Shown in pieces: positions 16,805 to 24,702 of a DNA stretch of 64,000 bases. The DNA lies in NCBI GenBank assembly GCA_025056865.1, contig JANWVO010000037.1:1-64000 (forward strand). Direction: 5' to 3'. The notes below the pieces were generated by a model. The model was not told the origin of the DNA. It did not search any database and was given only the letters and a program-made list of their open reading frames with translations. The translations under genes and the position numbers were made by a program. Position 1 is the first letter of the stretch. Each line of letters starts with the position of its first letter. Origin of the DNA: Bryobacteraceae bacterium (GTDB lineage Bacteria; Acidobacteriota; Terriglobia; Bryobacterales; Bryobacteraceae).

Positions 16805-17692
16805 TCACGCTCCGAGCTGCGATAGAAACTCCACAAACCGCCGCGCGCACCGGTCGAGGTTTTCGACGGATCCGCCGCCGCGCAGCGGGCTGCACATTTC
16901 GTAGGCGACGGGGCCGCGGTAGCCTCCCTCGTACAGCGCGGTGAGAAAGGCGCGGTAGTTGATGATCCCCTCGCCCATCGGGACGGCGATGGTTGCGGGT
17001 GTCAGCGGCTCGAAGTTGACCTGCGCGGGCTGGTAACGGAAGCGGGGCCGCAACTGATAATCCGCCGCGGTCGTGTGAACGGTGTAAGGGGCCATGACGC
17101 GGGCGGCAGTTTCGATGTTGTCGCCCTGGAGAGCAGGCGTCCAGGCGTCGAAGCAGGCCCTGCAATGTGGATGGTTCACGGCATCCAGCAGGTCGCGCAG
17201 GGAGAGGTAGTGCGAGGCGCAGTCGTGGTGGTTCTGCACGCCGAGGACGACGTCGTAGCGGGCGGCGCGGCCGGCGGCTTCGCGCAGAATCTCCACCAGC
17301 CGGTGCGGCGGGAAGAGCGGATCTTCGTACGCGGTGAAGATGCGCACTACGGAAGCTCCGAGGTCCGCGGCGCGGCGGCACAGCGCCTCGATGTGGGCGA
17401 GCTGCATCTCCACGAGCGGGATGTCCGGACGGTCCGCGCCGGCCGAGAAGTTGTTGTAGCCCGCCAGGACGGCGCAGCGCAGGCCCAGAGACTCCATGCG
17501 CTCGCGCAGCCGCAGGCACTCCTCGCGGCCGTAGTCGAGCACGGAGAGGTGCGGCCGTTTCGCCATCAGCATCACTGCGCGGAAGCCGAGTTCCGCGGCC
17601 TTCCGAAGGAACTCATCGAGGGTGAGGCGCGCCTGGCCGGGCCAGACGCCCGCATAGGAGACGGAGTGAAGAACGGGTTCGAACAGCGACAT
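16805..17692 (-). CDS. Sugar phosphate isomerase/epimerase-like TIM barrel
   Basis: 295 residues of the xylose isomerase-like/AP endonuclease family 2 fold. Members are metal-dependent isomerases or epimerases acting on sugars such as inositol derivatives and hydroxypyruvate; the substrate cannot be assigned. Visible landmarks include the repeated strand pattern FRAVMLMAKRPHLSV, a metal-site region VLGVQNHHDCASHY, CFDAWTPALQG and a C-terminal VAYEMCSPL with Glu. There is no signal peptide. The start at 17692 has GGGAG upstream. It is divergent from the YihY gene with 29 bases between the start codons. Confidence 0.8.
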   Translation of the reverse strand: MSLFEPVLHSVSYAGVWPGQARLTLDEFLRKAAELGFRAVMLMAKRPHLSVLDYGREECLRLRERMESLGLRCAVLAGYNNFSAGADRPDIPLVEMQLAHIEALCRRAADLGASVVRIFTAYEDPLFPPHRLVEILREAAGRAARYDVVLGVQNHHDCASHYLSLRDLLDAVNHPHCRACFDAWTPALQGDNIETAARVMAPYTVHTTAADYQLRPRFRYQPAQVNFEPLTPATIAVPMGEGIINYRAFLTALYEGGYRGPVAYEMCSPLRGGGSVENLDRCARRFVEFLSQLGA

Positions 17693-17709
17693 GGAGGCTC
17701 CCCGATGGA

Positions 17710-17724
17710 TAGTATCGAATCGTG
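17710..17724 (+). promoter_or_regulatory. Probable -10 box for a leaderless start of the YihY gene
   Basis: TAGTAT at 17710-17715, then six bases, then the GTG start at 17722. The usual -10 to +1 distance would place transcription start on the start codon itself. No Shine-Dalgarno is present. Confidence 0.4.
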
Positions 17725-18600
17725 GCCGAGTGGTTCCGGCAGTTCGTGAAAGAGGTGCGGGCGGCGCTGTCCGAGCTGAAGGCGGACGCCCGGCAGATCG
17801 GGCGGTATGTGCTCTCGACCGAATCGCACGTGTATGCGTTCGCGGTGGCGGCCAACGTGCTGCTTTCGTTCTGGCCGTTCATGCTGGTGCTGATCGCCGT
17901 CTTCCGCAATGTGCTGGGCTGGCCGGCGGCCATCACGGCGCTGTATGCCACCATCCAGGATTTTTTCGCCGGGGCGACGGGGCAATTCCTTGTCTACAAC
18001 CTTGAGACGATCACGCAATGGCGGCGGCAGGTGGAATGGCTGTCGATCCTGCTGCTGCTGTTCACGGCCAATGGCGTTTTCCTGCCGCTGGAAGTGGCCC
18101 TGAACCGGGCCTGGGGCGCGAAGGAGAACAGGAACCTGCTGAAGAACCAGGCGGTGAGCATGGGGCTGATCTTCCTTTGCGGCACGCTGGCGCTGTTTTC
18201 GGCGGCGCTGACAGGCGCCGGCGTGCAGGTGTGGGAGGCGTTTTTCGGCCCTGCGGGCACAAGCGCGCCGTTCGTGATCAAGATGATCGCCAAGGCGGCG
18301 TCGCTGCCGGTGACGATTCTGGTGCTGTTCCTGATTTACGTCTATCTGCCGAACACGAGCGTGCCGAAGCGCGCGATTCTGCCGCGCGTGGTGGTGGTGG
18401 GGCTGGTGCTGGAGCTTCTCAAGTGGATCAACCTGGCCATCTGGCCGTGGCTGTTCCGGAAGTTCGACCGGGAGTTCGGCGTGTTCAAGCACTCGGTGAC
18501 GATTCTCACCTGGAGCTTCTTCGCGGCGATGGTGGTGCTGGCGGGCGCGGAATGGATTGCGTGGCGGGTGAGGCGGCAGGAGGCAGAAAAAAACTGTTGA
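17722..18600 (+). CDS. YihY/BrkB-family inner-membrane protein
   Basis: 292 residues with six predicted hydrophobic segments, for example VLLSFWPFMLVLIAVF, LSILLLLFTANGVFLPLEV and VTILTWSFFAAMVVLAGAEW. The segment NGVFLPLEVALNRAWG matches the conserved core of the YihY/BrkB family (once mis-called RNase BN). The molecular role of the family is not established. The start is GTG, with no Shine-Dalgarno. A TAGTAT box ends six bases before the GTG, so the transcript may be leaderless. Confidence 0.85.
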   Translation: MAEWFRQFVKEVRAALSELKADARQIGRYVLSTESHVYAFAVAANVLLSFWPFMLVLIAVFRNVLGWPAAITALYATIQDFFAGATGQFLVYNLETITQWRRQVEWLSILLLLFTANGVFLPLEVALNRAWGAKENRNLLKNQAVSMGLIFLCGTLALFSAALTGAGVQVWEAFFGPAGTSAPFVIKMIAKAASLPVTILVLFLIYVYLPNTSVPKRAILPRVVVVGLVLELLKWINLAIWPWLFRKFDREFGVFKHSVTILTWSFFAAMVVLAGAEWIAWRVRRQEAEKNC

Positions 18601-18634
18601 TTCTGCGAGGGATCCGTGATTCAATAGCCGTACC

Positions 18635-19165
18635 ATGCCCTATTGCGCCAACTGTGGTTCGCCTGTCGAGGGGGCGTTCTGTCCGAACTGCGGCCGCCCC
18701 ATGGGGCAGGCTCCTGGAGGAGGTTATGCGCCGCCGGGAGGCAGTCCGCCCCCGGGGCAATATCCGCCGGGCGGATACCCGCCTCCCGGCTACGGGGCTC
18801 CGCCTGCACAGGCGGGGCTCACGGAGAACGTGGCGGGAGCGCTCTGTTACCTGGCAGGGCTGATCACGGGGATCATTTTTCTCGTGATTGCGCCCTATAA
18901 CACCAGCCGCACAGTCCGCTTCCATGCGTTCCAGTCGATCTTCTTCAACGTCGCCTGGATCGCCATCTGGATCGTGGAGATGATCCTCAGCGCCGCACTG
19001 GCGGCCATTCCTGTGCTGGGATGGATGCTGAGCCTGCTGTTGTGGGCGGCAGTCGCGTTGGGCGGGTTCATCCTCTGGCTTGTGCTGATGTGGAAGGCAT
19101 ATCAGGGGGACCGGCTGGTGCTGCCCGTCATCGGTCCGCTCGCCGAAAAGCAGGCGATGAGCTGA
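18635..19165 (+). CDS. Zinc-ribbon membrane protein, DUF4870-like
   Basis: 176 residues. An N-terminal zinc ribbon (CANCG and CPNCG, residues 4-20) is followed by a Gly/Pro/Tyr-rich linker (about 25-60) with repeated PPG units, then three to four membrane segments: GALCYLAGLITGIIFLVIAP, FFNVAWIAIWIVEMIL and LLWAAVALGGFILWLVLMW. The YLAGLITGIIFL and RFHAFQS pattern is that of DUF4870 (Tic20-like) proteins. Function unknown. A TTCAAT box with upstream TG ends nine bases before the ATG and no Shine-Dalgarno is seen, so a very short leader is likely. Confidence 0.8.
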   Translation: MPYCANCGSPVEGAFCPNCGRPMGQAPGGGYAPPGGSPPPGQYPPGGYPPPGYGAPPAQAGLTENVAGALCYLAGLITGIIFLVIAPYNTSRTVRFHAFQSIFFNVAWIAIWIVEMILSAALAAIPVLGWMLSLLLWAAVALGGFILWLVLMWKAYQGDRLVLPVIGPLAEKQAMS

Positions 19166-19169
19166 GGCA

Positions 19170-19195
19170 GAGTCCCGGATAGGGCCGAAGGAAAC
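19170..19195 (+). repeat. Copy 2 of the 26-nt intergenic motif
   Basis: GAGTCCCGG, four variable bases, GGCCGAAG, one base, AAA. It pairs with the copy at 13852-13877 and lies 5 bases after the stop of the zinc-ribbon membrane protein gene. Confidence 0.4.
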
Positions 19196-19304
19196 CGCGG
19201 TGGGAACCGCCGCGTGAGAGGTGCGTCCAATCTAGTAGAATGTCTGCGGGATCCTTCCCGCCGGTCCGGGCGACCCGTATTTTTGCACCCAGAGGTTGAC
19301 TTGC

Positions 19305-20729
19305 ATGGCTGAACCCAAGGAGATGACCCGCCGCGAAGCGATGAAGACCGCCGGCGCCGCCGCAGCGATGGCCGGCGCGGCGATGACGAAACTGGAAGGC
19401 GCGCCCGCCATTCTGAAAGCGCGCGCCGCCGCGGATCCCGTCAAGTATGGCATGGTGGGTACGGGCAGCCGGGGCACCTACCTGCTGAAGCACCTGAAGG
19501 GCATTGACACGGGCGTCTGCGTTGCCATCTGCGACATCAGCGACGAGGCGTTGAACAAGGCGCAGCAGACCATCGGCGGCAGCCCGCGCCGCTACAAGGA
19601 CTATCGCGAGCTGCTGGCAGACAGGGAGGTGGAAGCCGTCTTTGTCACGACGCCTCTGTTCATGCACTTCCCGGTGACGCGCGACGCCCTCGACGCCGGC
19701 AAGCACGTCTTCTGCGAGAAGAGCCTCGTGTTCAAGCCGGAGGAGGTGCACGCGCTGAAGGCGCTGGCGCTGTCGAAACCGAAGCAGGTATTGCAGGTGG
19801 GCTTGCAGCGCCGCTACAGCGCGATGTACCAGGCGGCGCGGCAGATGATCGAAAAGGGCCTCCTTGGCGAAGTGGGCTTCGTGCAGGCGCAGTGGCACCG
19901 CAACCCGGGCTGGAAGATGAAGAAGGGCGTGCCGAACGAGCGGCTGGCCAACTGGCGCCTGTTCCGCGAATACTCTGGCGGCCTGGTGGCGGAGCTGGCC
20001 TCGCATCAGATCGACGTCGCCGACTGGATGCTGGGCATGACGCCGGAGGCAGTGATGGGCCTGGGCACGCTGGACTACATGAAAGACGGCCGCGACGTCT
20101 ACGACAACGTCCAGCTTATTTACAAGTACCCGAAGGGCCGCAGGCTGGTCTGGACAAGCGTGCCGTGCTCGACGCACTGGCCCGGGGTGGGCGGCGCGCG
20201 CACCGAGATGGGAGAGATCATCGAGGGCACGCACGGCACCATCCACATCACCATCGGCGACGACAACAACCGCCCCATCGGCATGTGGTTCCGCGAGCCG
20301 AACCCGCCTTCGAAGGCGGAAGAGACCAAGAAGGCGGCCAAGAAGGAGGAGTTCAAGGCCGGCGCCACGATGGTGGCGGCGGCCGGCTCGCGCCCGCTGC
20401 CCATCCTGCTCAGCAAGGATCTGATGACGGGCAAGGAGAGCTTCCTCGAGCGGGAGCTGAAATACGCGCGGCTCTGGCTGTATCAGAAAGGCATCCTCGT
20501 GCCCGAGGAAGAGAAGAACCCGGTGGACACGCAGCTCGAATCGTTCTTCCACGACGTCCGCACGGGCGGGCGCCCGAAGGCGGACCTGGAGGTCGGGTTG
20601 CAGGATTCGATCGCGGTGATCCTTTCGAACCTCGCTCTCGATCAGGGCCGCATGGTCTACTTCAACGAGATCGAGAACATGGGCAAGCCGGGCGCGCCCG
20701 CGCGTCCCGCGCCGGCCCGCCGCAGCTAG
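19305..20729 (+). CDS. Tat-exported Gfo/Idh/MocA-family oxidoreductase
   Basis: 474 residues. The start at 19305 has AGAGG nine bases upstream. The N-terminus carries a twin-arginine signal (TRREAMKTAGAAAAMAGA). The nucleotide-binding motif GMVGTGSRG follows, then ISDEALNKA, VTTPLFMHFPV and CEKSLVF (in place of the common CEKP). The catalytic-region His is in ELASHQIDVADWMLG. Such exported dehydrogenases act on sugars or polyols. This lineage typically has many paralogues. A TAGAAT box at 19236-19241 may be the -10. The gene ends at a strong terminator shared with the convergent paralogue. Confidence 0.88.
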   Translation: MAEPKEMTRREAMKTAGAAAAMAGAAMTKLEGAPAILKARAAADPVKYGMVGTGSRGTYLLKHLKGIDTGVCVAICDISDEALNKAQQTIGGSPRRYKDYRELLADREVEAVFVTTPLFMHFPVTRDALDAGKHVFCEKSLVFKPEEVHALKALALSKPKQVLQVGLQRRYSAMYQAARQMIEKGLLGEVGFVQAQWHRNPGWKMKKGVPNERLANWRLFREYSGGLVAELASHQIDVADWMLGMTPEAVMGLGTLDYMKDGRDVYDNVQLIYKYPKGRRLVWTSVPCSTHWPGVGGARTEMGEIIEGTHGTIHITIGDDNNRPIGMWFREPNPPSKAEETKKAAKKEEFKAGATMVAAAGSRPLPILLSKDLMTGKESFLERELKYARLWLYQKGILVPEEEKNPVDTQLESFFHDVRTGGRPKADLEVGLQDSIAVILSNLALDQGRMVYFNEIENMGKPGAPARPAPARRS

Positions 20730-20752
20730 TTGCGTTCTTCTGTGCCGGAAGA

Positions 20753-20784
20753 GGGCCGGATCCCCGCATGGGGCCGGCCCTTTT
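20753..20784 (+). terminator. Rho-independent terminator after the Tat oxidoreductase gene
   Basis: GGGCCGG (20753-20759) pairs with CCGGCCC (20774-20780), and inner CCCC pairs with GGGG around a GCAT loop, followed by TTTT. It sits 24 bases after the stop at 20729, between convergent genes. Confidence 0.9.
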
Positions 20785-20794
20785 CGCATTTCAC

Positions 20795-21808
20795 TCAGAA
20801 AGAGGCGACCGGCTCCATACGCCCGGACCGCGCGGAGGCCTGCAACGCCTCGATGACCGCCATCGTGCGGAGGCTGTCTTCGAGCGGCACGGGCACGCTG
20901 CGGCGGCCCATCGCCGCAAGCGAGAACTCGTCCGCCTGGATGGCGTACTGGTCGCAGACGGGCACCTCCTCCACGCGCCGGGAGCCGCCGGCAAGGTCGC
21001 TGCCGTCGTCGAGCAGGAGCCGGCAGGGGCGGTCGTTGGGGGCGTTGAAGGGAATTTCCACTTCGATGCGCGCCTTCTCGCCGAAGACGATGACGCGCTG
21101 CGCAGGCGCGAGCTGCGTGGCGCAGGTGAACACGCAGGTTCCGGAGGGAAACTCGAGCAGCGCGGCGCAGGAGCGGTCCACGCCGAACTGCGGATCGATG
21201 TCCATGCGGCAGGCTGCCCGCACCGGCTCCTCGCCGAACAGGAACCGGGAAAGGAAGACCGGGTAGCAGCCGATGTCCAGCAGCCCGCCCCCGCCGTATT
21301 CGGGCACGTTGCGCACGTTGGCCGGGTCGCGGTTGAAGTAGCTGAACCACGCCTGCACCTGCCGGAGCGGCCCGATGGCGCCGGAATCCGCCAATTCCTT
21401 CACACGCAGCCACTGCGGATGCGTGCGCACCATAAACGCTTCTCCGGCGCACTGTCCGGCGCGGTTGCGGGCGTCGATGAGGGCGCGCACTTCGCTGGTG
21501 GAAAGCCCGAGCGGCTTCTCGCACAGGACGTGTTTGCCAGCCTCGAGCGCGCGGATCGACCAGGGCACATGGAGGTGGTTCGGGAGGGGATTGTAGATGA
21601 CGTCGATTTCCGGGTCGGCGAGCAGCTCTTCGTACGAGCCGAAGGCGCGGGGCAGGCCCAGAGCCGCGGCCGCCTGTTGCGCTTTGCGCGCGTCGCGCGA
21701 AGCGATGGCCACGGGCTCGCACCATTGGCAGAGGCGCATGGCGGGGATCACCTTGTTGACGGCAATCTTCGCCACGCCGAGAATGCCCCACCGGAGTCTG
21801 CGTTGCAT
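20795..21808 (-). CDS. Cytoplasmic Gfo/Idh/MocA-family oxidoreductase
   Basis: 337 residues from the ATG at 21808, directly before the Rossmann motif WGILGVAKIA. Contains the family motifs YNPLPNHLHVPW, ALEAGKHVLCEKPLGLS (with the conserved EKP) and GGGLLDIGCYPVFLSRFLFG. Unlike its convergent neighbour at 19305 it has no Tat signal. The best match in form is the xylose/glucose-fructose oxidoreductase-like group that oxidises sugars with NAD(P). Longer in-frame extensions upstream run into the transporter gene and are not credible. It lies 8 bases after the DUF6691-like transporter gene, so the three minus-strand genes may form one operon. Confidence 0.85.
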   Translation of the reverse strand: MQRRLRWGILGVAKIAVNKVIPAMRLCQWCEPVAIASRDARKAQQAAAALGLPRAFGSYEELLADPEIDVIYNPLPNHLHVPWSIRALEAGKHVLCEKPLGLSTSEVRALIDARNRAGQCAGEAFMVRTHPQWLRVKELADSGAIGPLRQVQAWFSYFNRDPANVRNVPEYGGGGLLDIGCYPVFLSRFLFGEEPVRAACRMDIDPQFGVDRSCAALLEFPSGTCVFTCATQLAPAQRVIVFGEKARIEVEIPFNAPNDRPCRLLLDDGSDLAGGSRRVEEVPVCDQYAIQADEFSLAAMGRRSVPVPLEDSLRTMAVIEALQASARSGRMEPVASF

Positions 21809-21816
21809 TGCGCGCC

Positions 21817-22356
21817 TCAGGCCGCCCTGCGCGAGTCGATCCAGCGGAAGAAGAGTACGGCAAACACGAGCACCGCTGCGAACCAGACGTGCGCGGGGAT
21901 GCCAGTGATCTGCGGCAGCGTGACCGGGCCGAAGTCGGCCAGCGCGCGCAGCCGGGCGCAGGAGGCGTCGAGCTCCGAATACACGGCCGCTCCCAGCGTC
22001 ATGCCGAGAAGGCCCCACCATGCGTCCCGCTTGCCCTCGCCGGCTGCGGCGACGGCGGTGCCCGGGCAGTAGCCAAGGAAGACCATCGCCGGGCCGAAGA
22101 TCAGCCCGCCGAGGACGATGGTGGCCAGGTGGGCGGGCTTGATGGACAGTTGCACCCAGCCGGCGGCCAGCATCGCGTAGACGCCGATGCCGCCGACCAG
22201 GATCGCCGTCATCATGATCTTCATCACCGTGAAGTCGCGCAGCAGAAACTGGCCGAGGATGACGCGGCGGTTTGAGACGCGGCCCTTCTGAAGAAAGAAC
22301 CCGAACAGGAAGCCGGTGAGGAGACCGAGAAGAATGCGCGGCAGCGTGTCGAACAT
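21817..22356 (-). CDS. YeeE/YedE transporter, C-terminal half (DUF6691-like)
   Basis: 179 residues with four to five membrane segments. The YeeE/YedE family includes the thiosulfate importer TsuA, whose pore uses conserved cysteines. This half keeps the cysteine motif GYCPGTAVAAAGEGK. The start at 22356 is 2 bases after the stop of the partner gene, indicating translational coupling. A longer in-frame reading into the partner is rejected. In TsuA both halves are one chain; here they are separate genes, as in several other phyla. Confidence 0.83.
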   Translation of the reverse strand: MFDTLPRILLGLLTGFLFGFFLQKGRVSNRRVILGQFLLRDFTVMKIMMTAILVGGIGVYAMLAAGWVQLSIKPAHLATIVLGGLIFGPAMVFLGYCPGTAVAAAGEGKRDAWWGLLGMTLGAAVYSELDASCARLRALADFGPVTLPQITGIPAHVWFAAVLVFAVLFFRWIDSRRAA

Positions 22357-22358
22357 GG

Positions 22359-22844
22359 TCAGCGGGCCTCCCTGCGGAAGAGCATGGCGGCAGCAGCGCC
22401 GGAGACGAAGATCGTGAGGAAGAACACCCATCCCGACAAGGCCAGTTGCAGCGAGCCGGAGATGCCATTGCCGCTGGTGCAGCCGTTGGCGAGCCGGGCG
22501 CCAATCATCAGGAAAAAGCCGCCGATGACAGCTTCGGCGATGCGCTTCGCCGGGGGGCGCTCCTGCCGCCTGACTTCTCCCAGCCGCGATGCCGCCAGCG
22601 CGCCAAGCCCGATGCCGGCCACGAGGAAGAACTCCCAGTCAAGCACGGGCCGGAGCCGTGCCAGGTAGGGCGTGGCCTCGACATGCGCGGGCGCAATCAG
22701 CCCTTCGATCCATGCCGCCAACCGCACGAAGGCCGAAGAAACCCCGAGCGGGCGGCCCGCGGTGAGAAACGCAAACCAGCTCAGCACGCCGATGGCAGCG
22801 CCAGCGGCGTAAGGGGACCACGAGGGACGTCGGAGAGGGTTCAC
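22359..22844 (-). CDS. YeeE/YedE thiosulfate-type transporter, N-terminal half
   Basis: 161 residues with four membrane segments and the conserved cysteine motif RLANGCTSGNGISGS near residue 120. The start is GTG at 22844. It is first of a tightly packed minus-strand set: this gene, the DUF6691-like half, then a Gfo/Idh/MocA oxidoreductase. The likely substrate is thiosulfate or another small sulfur compound, inferred from the family only. No sulfur-metabolism gene is seen next to it. Confidence 0.83.
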   Translation of the reverse strand: MNPLRRPSWSPYAAGAAIGVLSWFAFLTAGRPLGVSSAFVRLAAWIEGLIAPAHVEATPYLARLRPVLDWEFFLVAGIGLGALAASRLGEVRRQERPPAKRIAEAVIGGFFLMIGARLANGCTSGNGISGSLQLALSGWVFFLTIFVSGAAAAMLFRREAR

Positions 22845-22952
22845 ATGACAGATTTTATCGGCACTCCCCCGGAACCCGCCCGGGCCACTCGCGGCTGCTG
22901 CGTGCGCCCGGCGCTCCCGGCAGGCTCGCTCCCTGTGGCCATGCGCGCACAG

Positions 22953-22982
22953 AAAAAGGGCGGCCTTTGCGGAAGGCCGCCC
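22953..22982 (-). terminator. Rho-independent terminator of rpsT
   Basis: On the minus strand: GGGCGGCCTT, loop CCGCA, AAGGCCGCCC, then TTTTT. The 10-bp stem is perfect. It lies 24 bases past the rpsT stop at 23007. Confidence 0.93.
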
Positions 22983-23006
22983 GGGAAGGAGATGGAACTG
23001 CGAAGA

Positions 23007-23288
23007 TCAGGCCTGGGGCGCAGCGCCCTCCAGGGCCTTCAGCCGCCGGTGCAGGCGGCTCTTGTAGCGGGAGGCGGTGTTGTCCTTGATGATGCCCCAC
23101 TTGGCGGCGCGATCGATCAGCGAAAAGGTTTTCGGCATCAGTTGCGCGGCCAGGGCGAGATCCTTCTTCTCCAACGCCCGGCGCAGATTGCGGATGGCGT
23201 GGCGCATGCGCGACTTGCGGATCTTGTTGATCGCCGTGCGCCGCTTGGTGATGCGCACGCGCTTGAGCGAGGAAACGTGATTAGCCAT
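23007..23288 (-). CDS. rpsT: 30S ribosomal protein bS20
   Basis: 93 residues, Lys/Arg-rich, with the bS20 signature at the N-terminus ([17 protein letters not shown]) and C-terminal [18 protein letters not shown]. It binds 16S rRNA in the small subunit. The start at 23288 has GGAG five bases upstream; a longer frame to 23363 is rejected because it would include the promoter. It is monocistronic, with its own promoter and terminator. Confidence 0.96.
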   Translation of the reverse strand: MANHVSSLKRVRITKRRTAINKIRKSRMRHAIRNLRRALEKKDLALAAQLMPKTFSLIDRAAKWGIIKDNTASRYKSRLHRRLKALEGAAPQA

Positions 23289-23333
23289 GAGTCTCCAAAG
23301 ACAGTCTTCTTCCGGCGAACTGTAACTTCTCCC

Positions 23334-23363
23334 ATCATAGCCGACAGGCGGGGCGCGGGTCAA
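23334..23363 (-). promoter_or_regulatory. Sigma70-type promoter of rpsT
   Basis: Minus strand: -35 TTGACC (23363-23358), 18-bp spacer, -10 TATGAT (23339-23334). Transcription would start near 23327, about 38 bases before the rpsT ATG. Confidence 0.8.
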
Positions 23364-23497
23364 AACGGGGCGGACCGCGCAGGGAGCGTTCCGGGAGCGG
23401 GCAGCTCGGGGGCTGTGTCTGCATGCGAGATCTTTCCCCGCGTTGCCGCACTAGGTACACTGAGGATTCAGTCCGGGCGGTCCATTTGCGCGGTTTC

Positions 23498-23506
23498 TGT
23501 TATACT
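23498..23506 (+). promoter_or_regulatory. Extended -10 promoter of recA
   Basis: TG at 23498-23499, one base, TATACT at 23501-23506. No good -35 is seen at the usual distance, which fits an extended -10 promoter. The start site would be near 23513, inside the putative operator. Confidence 0.6.
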
Positions 23507-23522
23507 GTAAGAAATTACACAT
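23503..23522 (+). promoter_or_regulatory. LexA-like SOS box overlapping the recA promoter
   Basis: TACTGTA, six bases, TACACAT. The E. coli SOS consensus is TACTGTA-N6-TACAGTA, so the left half is exact and the core CTGT-N8-ACAC differs from CTGT-N8-ACAG by one base. It overlaps the -10 and the expected start site and ends just before the Shine-Dalgarno AGGAG. An inner GTAA-N4-TTAC is a perfect inverted repeat. Confidence 0.6.
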
Positions 23523-23533
23523 AGGAGTTCTCC

Positions 23534-24607
23534 ATGCCCCTCGACGAGAAGGAAAAGCAGCGCCTGCTGGCGGTGACGCTGGGCAATATCGAGAAGCAGT
23601 ACGGCAAGGGCGTCATCCAGCGGCTGGGCTCGCAGGAAGCGGTCGTGCCGGTGAGCGTGATTCCTTCGGGGTCGATCTCGCTCGACTACGCGCTGGGCGT
23701 GGGCGGCTTCCCGCGCGGACGCATCATTGAGATTTTCGGACCGGAGTCGTCGGGCAAGACGACGATTGCGCTCCAGGTAGTGGCGCAGGCGCAGAAGGCG
23801 GGGGGGATGGCGGCGTTCGTCGACGTCGAGCACGCGCTCGATCCGATTTACGCGAAGAAGCTGGGCGTGGATGTCGACAACCTGCTGGTTTCGCAGCCGG
23901 ACTATGCCGAGCAGGCGCTGGAGATCACCGCGGCGCTGATCGGCTCGAACGCCATTGACGTGGTGGTGGTGGACTCTGTGGCGGCGCTGGTGCCCAAGGC
24001 GGAGCTCGATGGCGAGATGGGCGACTCGTTCGTGGGCGTGCAGGCGCGGCTGATGTCGCAGGCGATGCGCAAGCTGACCGGCATCGTGGCGAAATCGAAC
24101 ACGTGCCTGATCTTCATCAACCAGATCCGCGAGAAGATCGGCGTGATGTTCGGCAACCCGGAGACGACCACCGGCGGGCGCGCGCTGAAGTTCTATTCCA
24201 GCGTCCGGCTGGACATCCGGCGCATTGCGGCGATCAAGGACGGGGAGAACGTCACCGGCAACCGGACCAAGGTGAAGGTGGTGAAGAACAAGCTGGCGCC
24301 GCCGTTCCGCGAGGCCGAATTTGACATTCTTTACGGCGAGGGCATCAGCGTCACCGGCGACCTGCTGGACACGGCGGTGAACCTGAACATCGTCGACAAG
24401 AGCGGCTCCTGGTACAGCTACAACGGCGAGCGCATCGGGCAGGGGCGCGAGAACGCGAAGCAGTTCCTGAAGGACCACCCGGACGTGATGGCTCAGCTCG
24501 ACGCGCAGGTGCGCGCCGCGCTGGGGCTGGCGCATCCGCAGCCGAATGCGCAGCCGCAGGCCGCTCCCGCCGAGACGCCGAAAGCGGCCCGCGCGAGCAA
24601 GAACTGA
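23534..24607 (+). CDS. recA: Recombinase RecA
   Basis: 357 residues. RecA forms filaments on single-stranded DNA, performs strand exchange and triggers LexA cleavage. Walker [10 protein letters not shown] at residues 69-77, Walker B region [11 protein letters not shown]1 loop [41 protein letters not shown] in L2, and the C-terminal domain [19 protein letters not shown]. The catalytic Glu is kept, but the surrounding segment reads [12 protein letters not shown] where most RecAs have QPDTGEQALEI. The tail is Pro/Ala/Gln-rich. AGGAG lies 7 bases before the ATG. Regulation by an SOS box is likely. Confidence 0.97.
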   Translation: MPLDEKEKQRLLAVTLGNIEKQYGKGVIQRLGSQEAVVPVSVIPSGSISLDYALGVGGFPRGRIIEIFGPESSGKTTIALQVVAQAQKAGGMAAFVDVEHALDPIYAKKLGVDVDNLLVSQPDYAEQALEITAALIGSNAIDVVVVDSVAALVPKAELDGEMGDSFVGVQARLMSQAMRKLTGIVAKSNTCLIFINQIREKIGVMFGNPETTTGGRALKFYSSVRLDIRRIAAIKDGENVTGNRTKVKVVKNKLAPPFREAEFDILYGEGISVTGDLLDTAVNLNIVDKSGSWYSYNGERIGQGRENAKQFLKDHPDVMAQLDAQVRAALGLAHPQPNAQPQAAPAETPKAARASKN

Positions 24608-24687
24608 GCCCCCGTGCCGGAAAGCGCAACGCAAGGCTCGGCAGCCTGCTTCGGGTCCTTCCTTCCGCACACAGGGCCGGCGCGCCG

Positions 24688-24702
24688 TAAGATGGACGCA
24701 TG
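24688..24702 (+). promoter_or_regulatory. Probable -10 box for a leaderless start
   Basis: TAAGAT at 24688-24693, six bases, then ATG at 24700. Same spacing as at 17710-17724. No Shine-Dalgarno. Confidence 0.4.

Noticed and set aside
19128-21863. 911-codon minus frame spanning two oxidoreductase genes
   Set aside because: Crosses a terminator and runs out of frame through the minus-strand oxidoreductase. His/Arg/Ala-rich composition without motifs.
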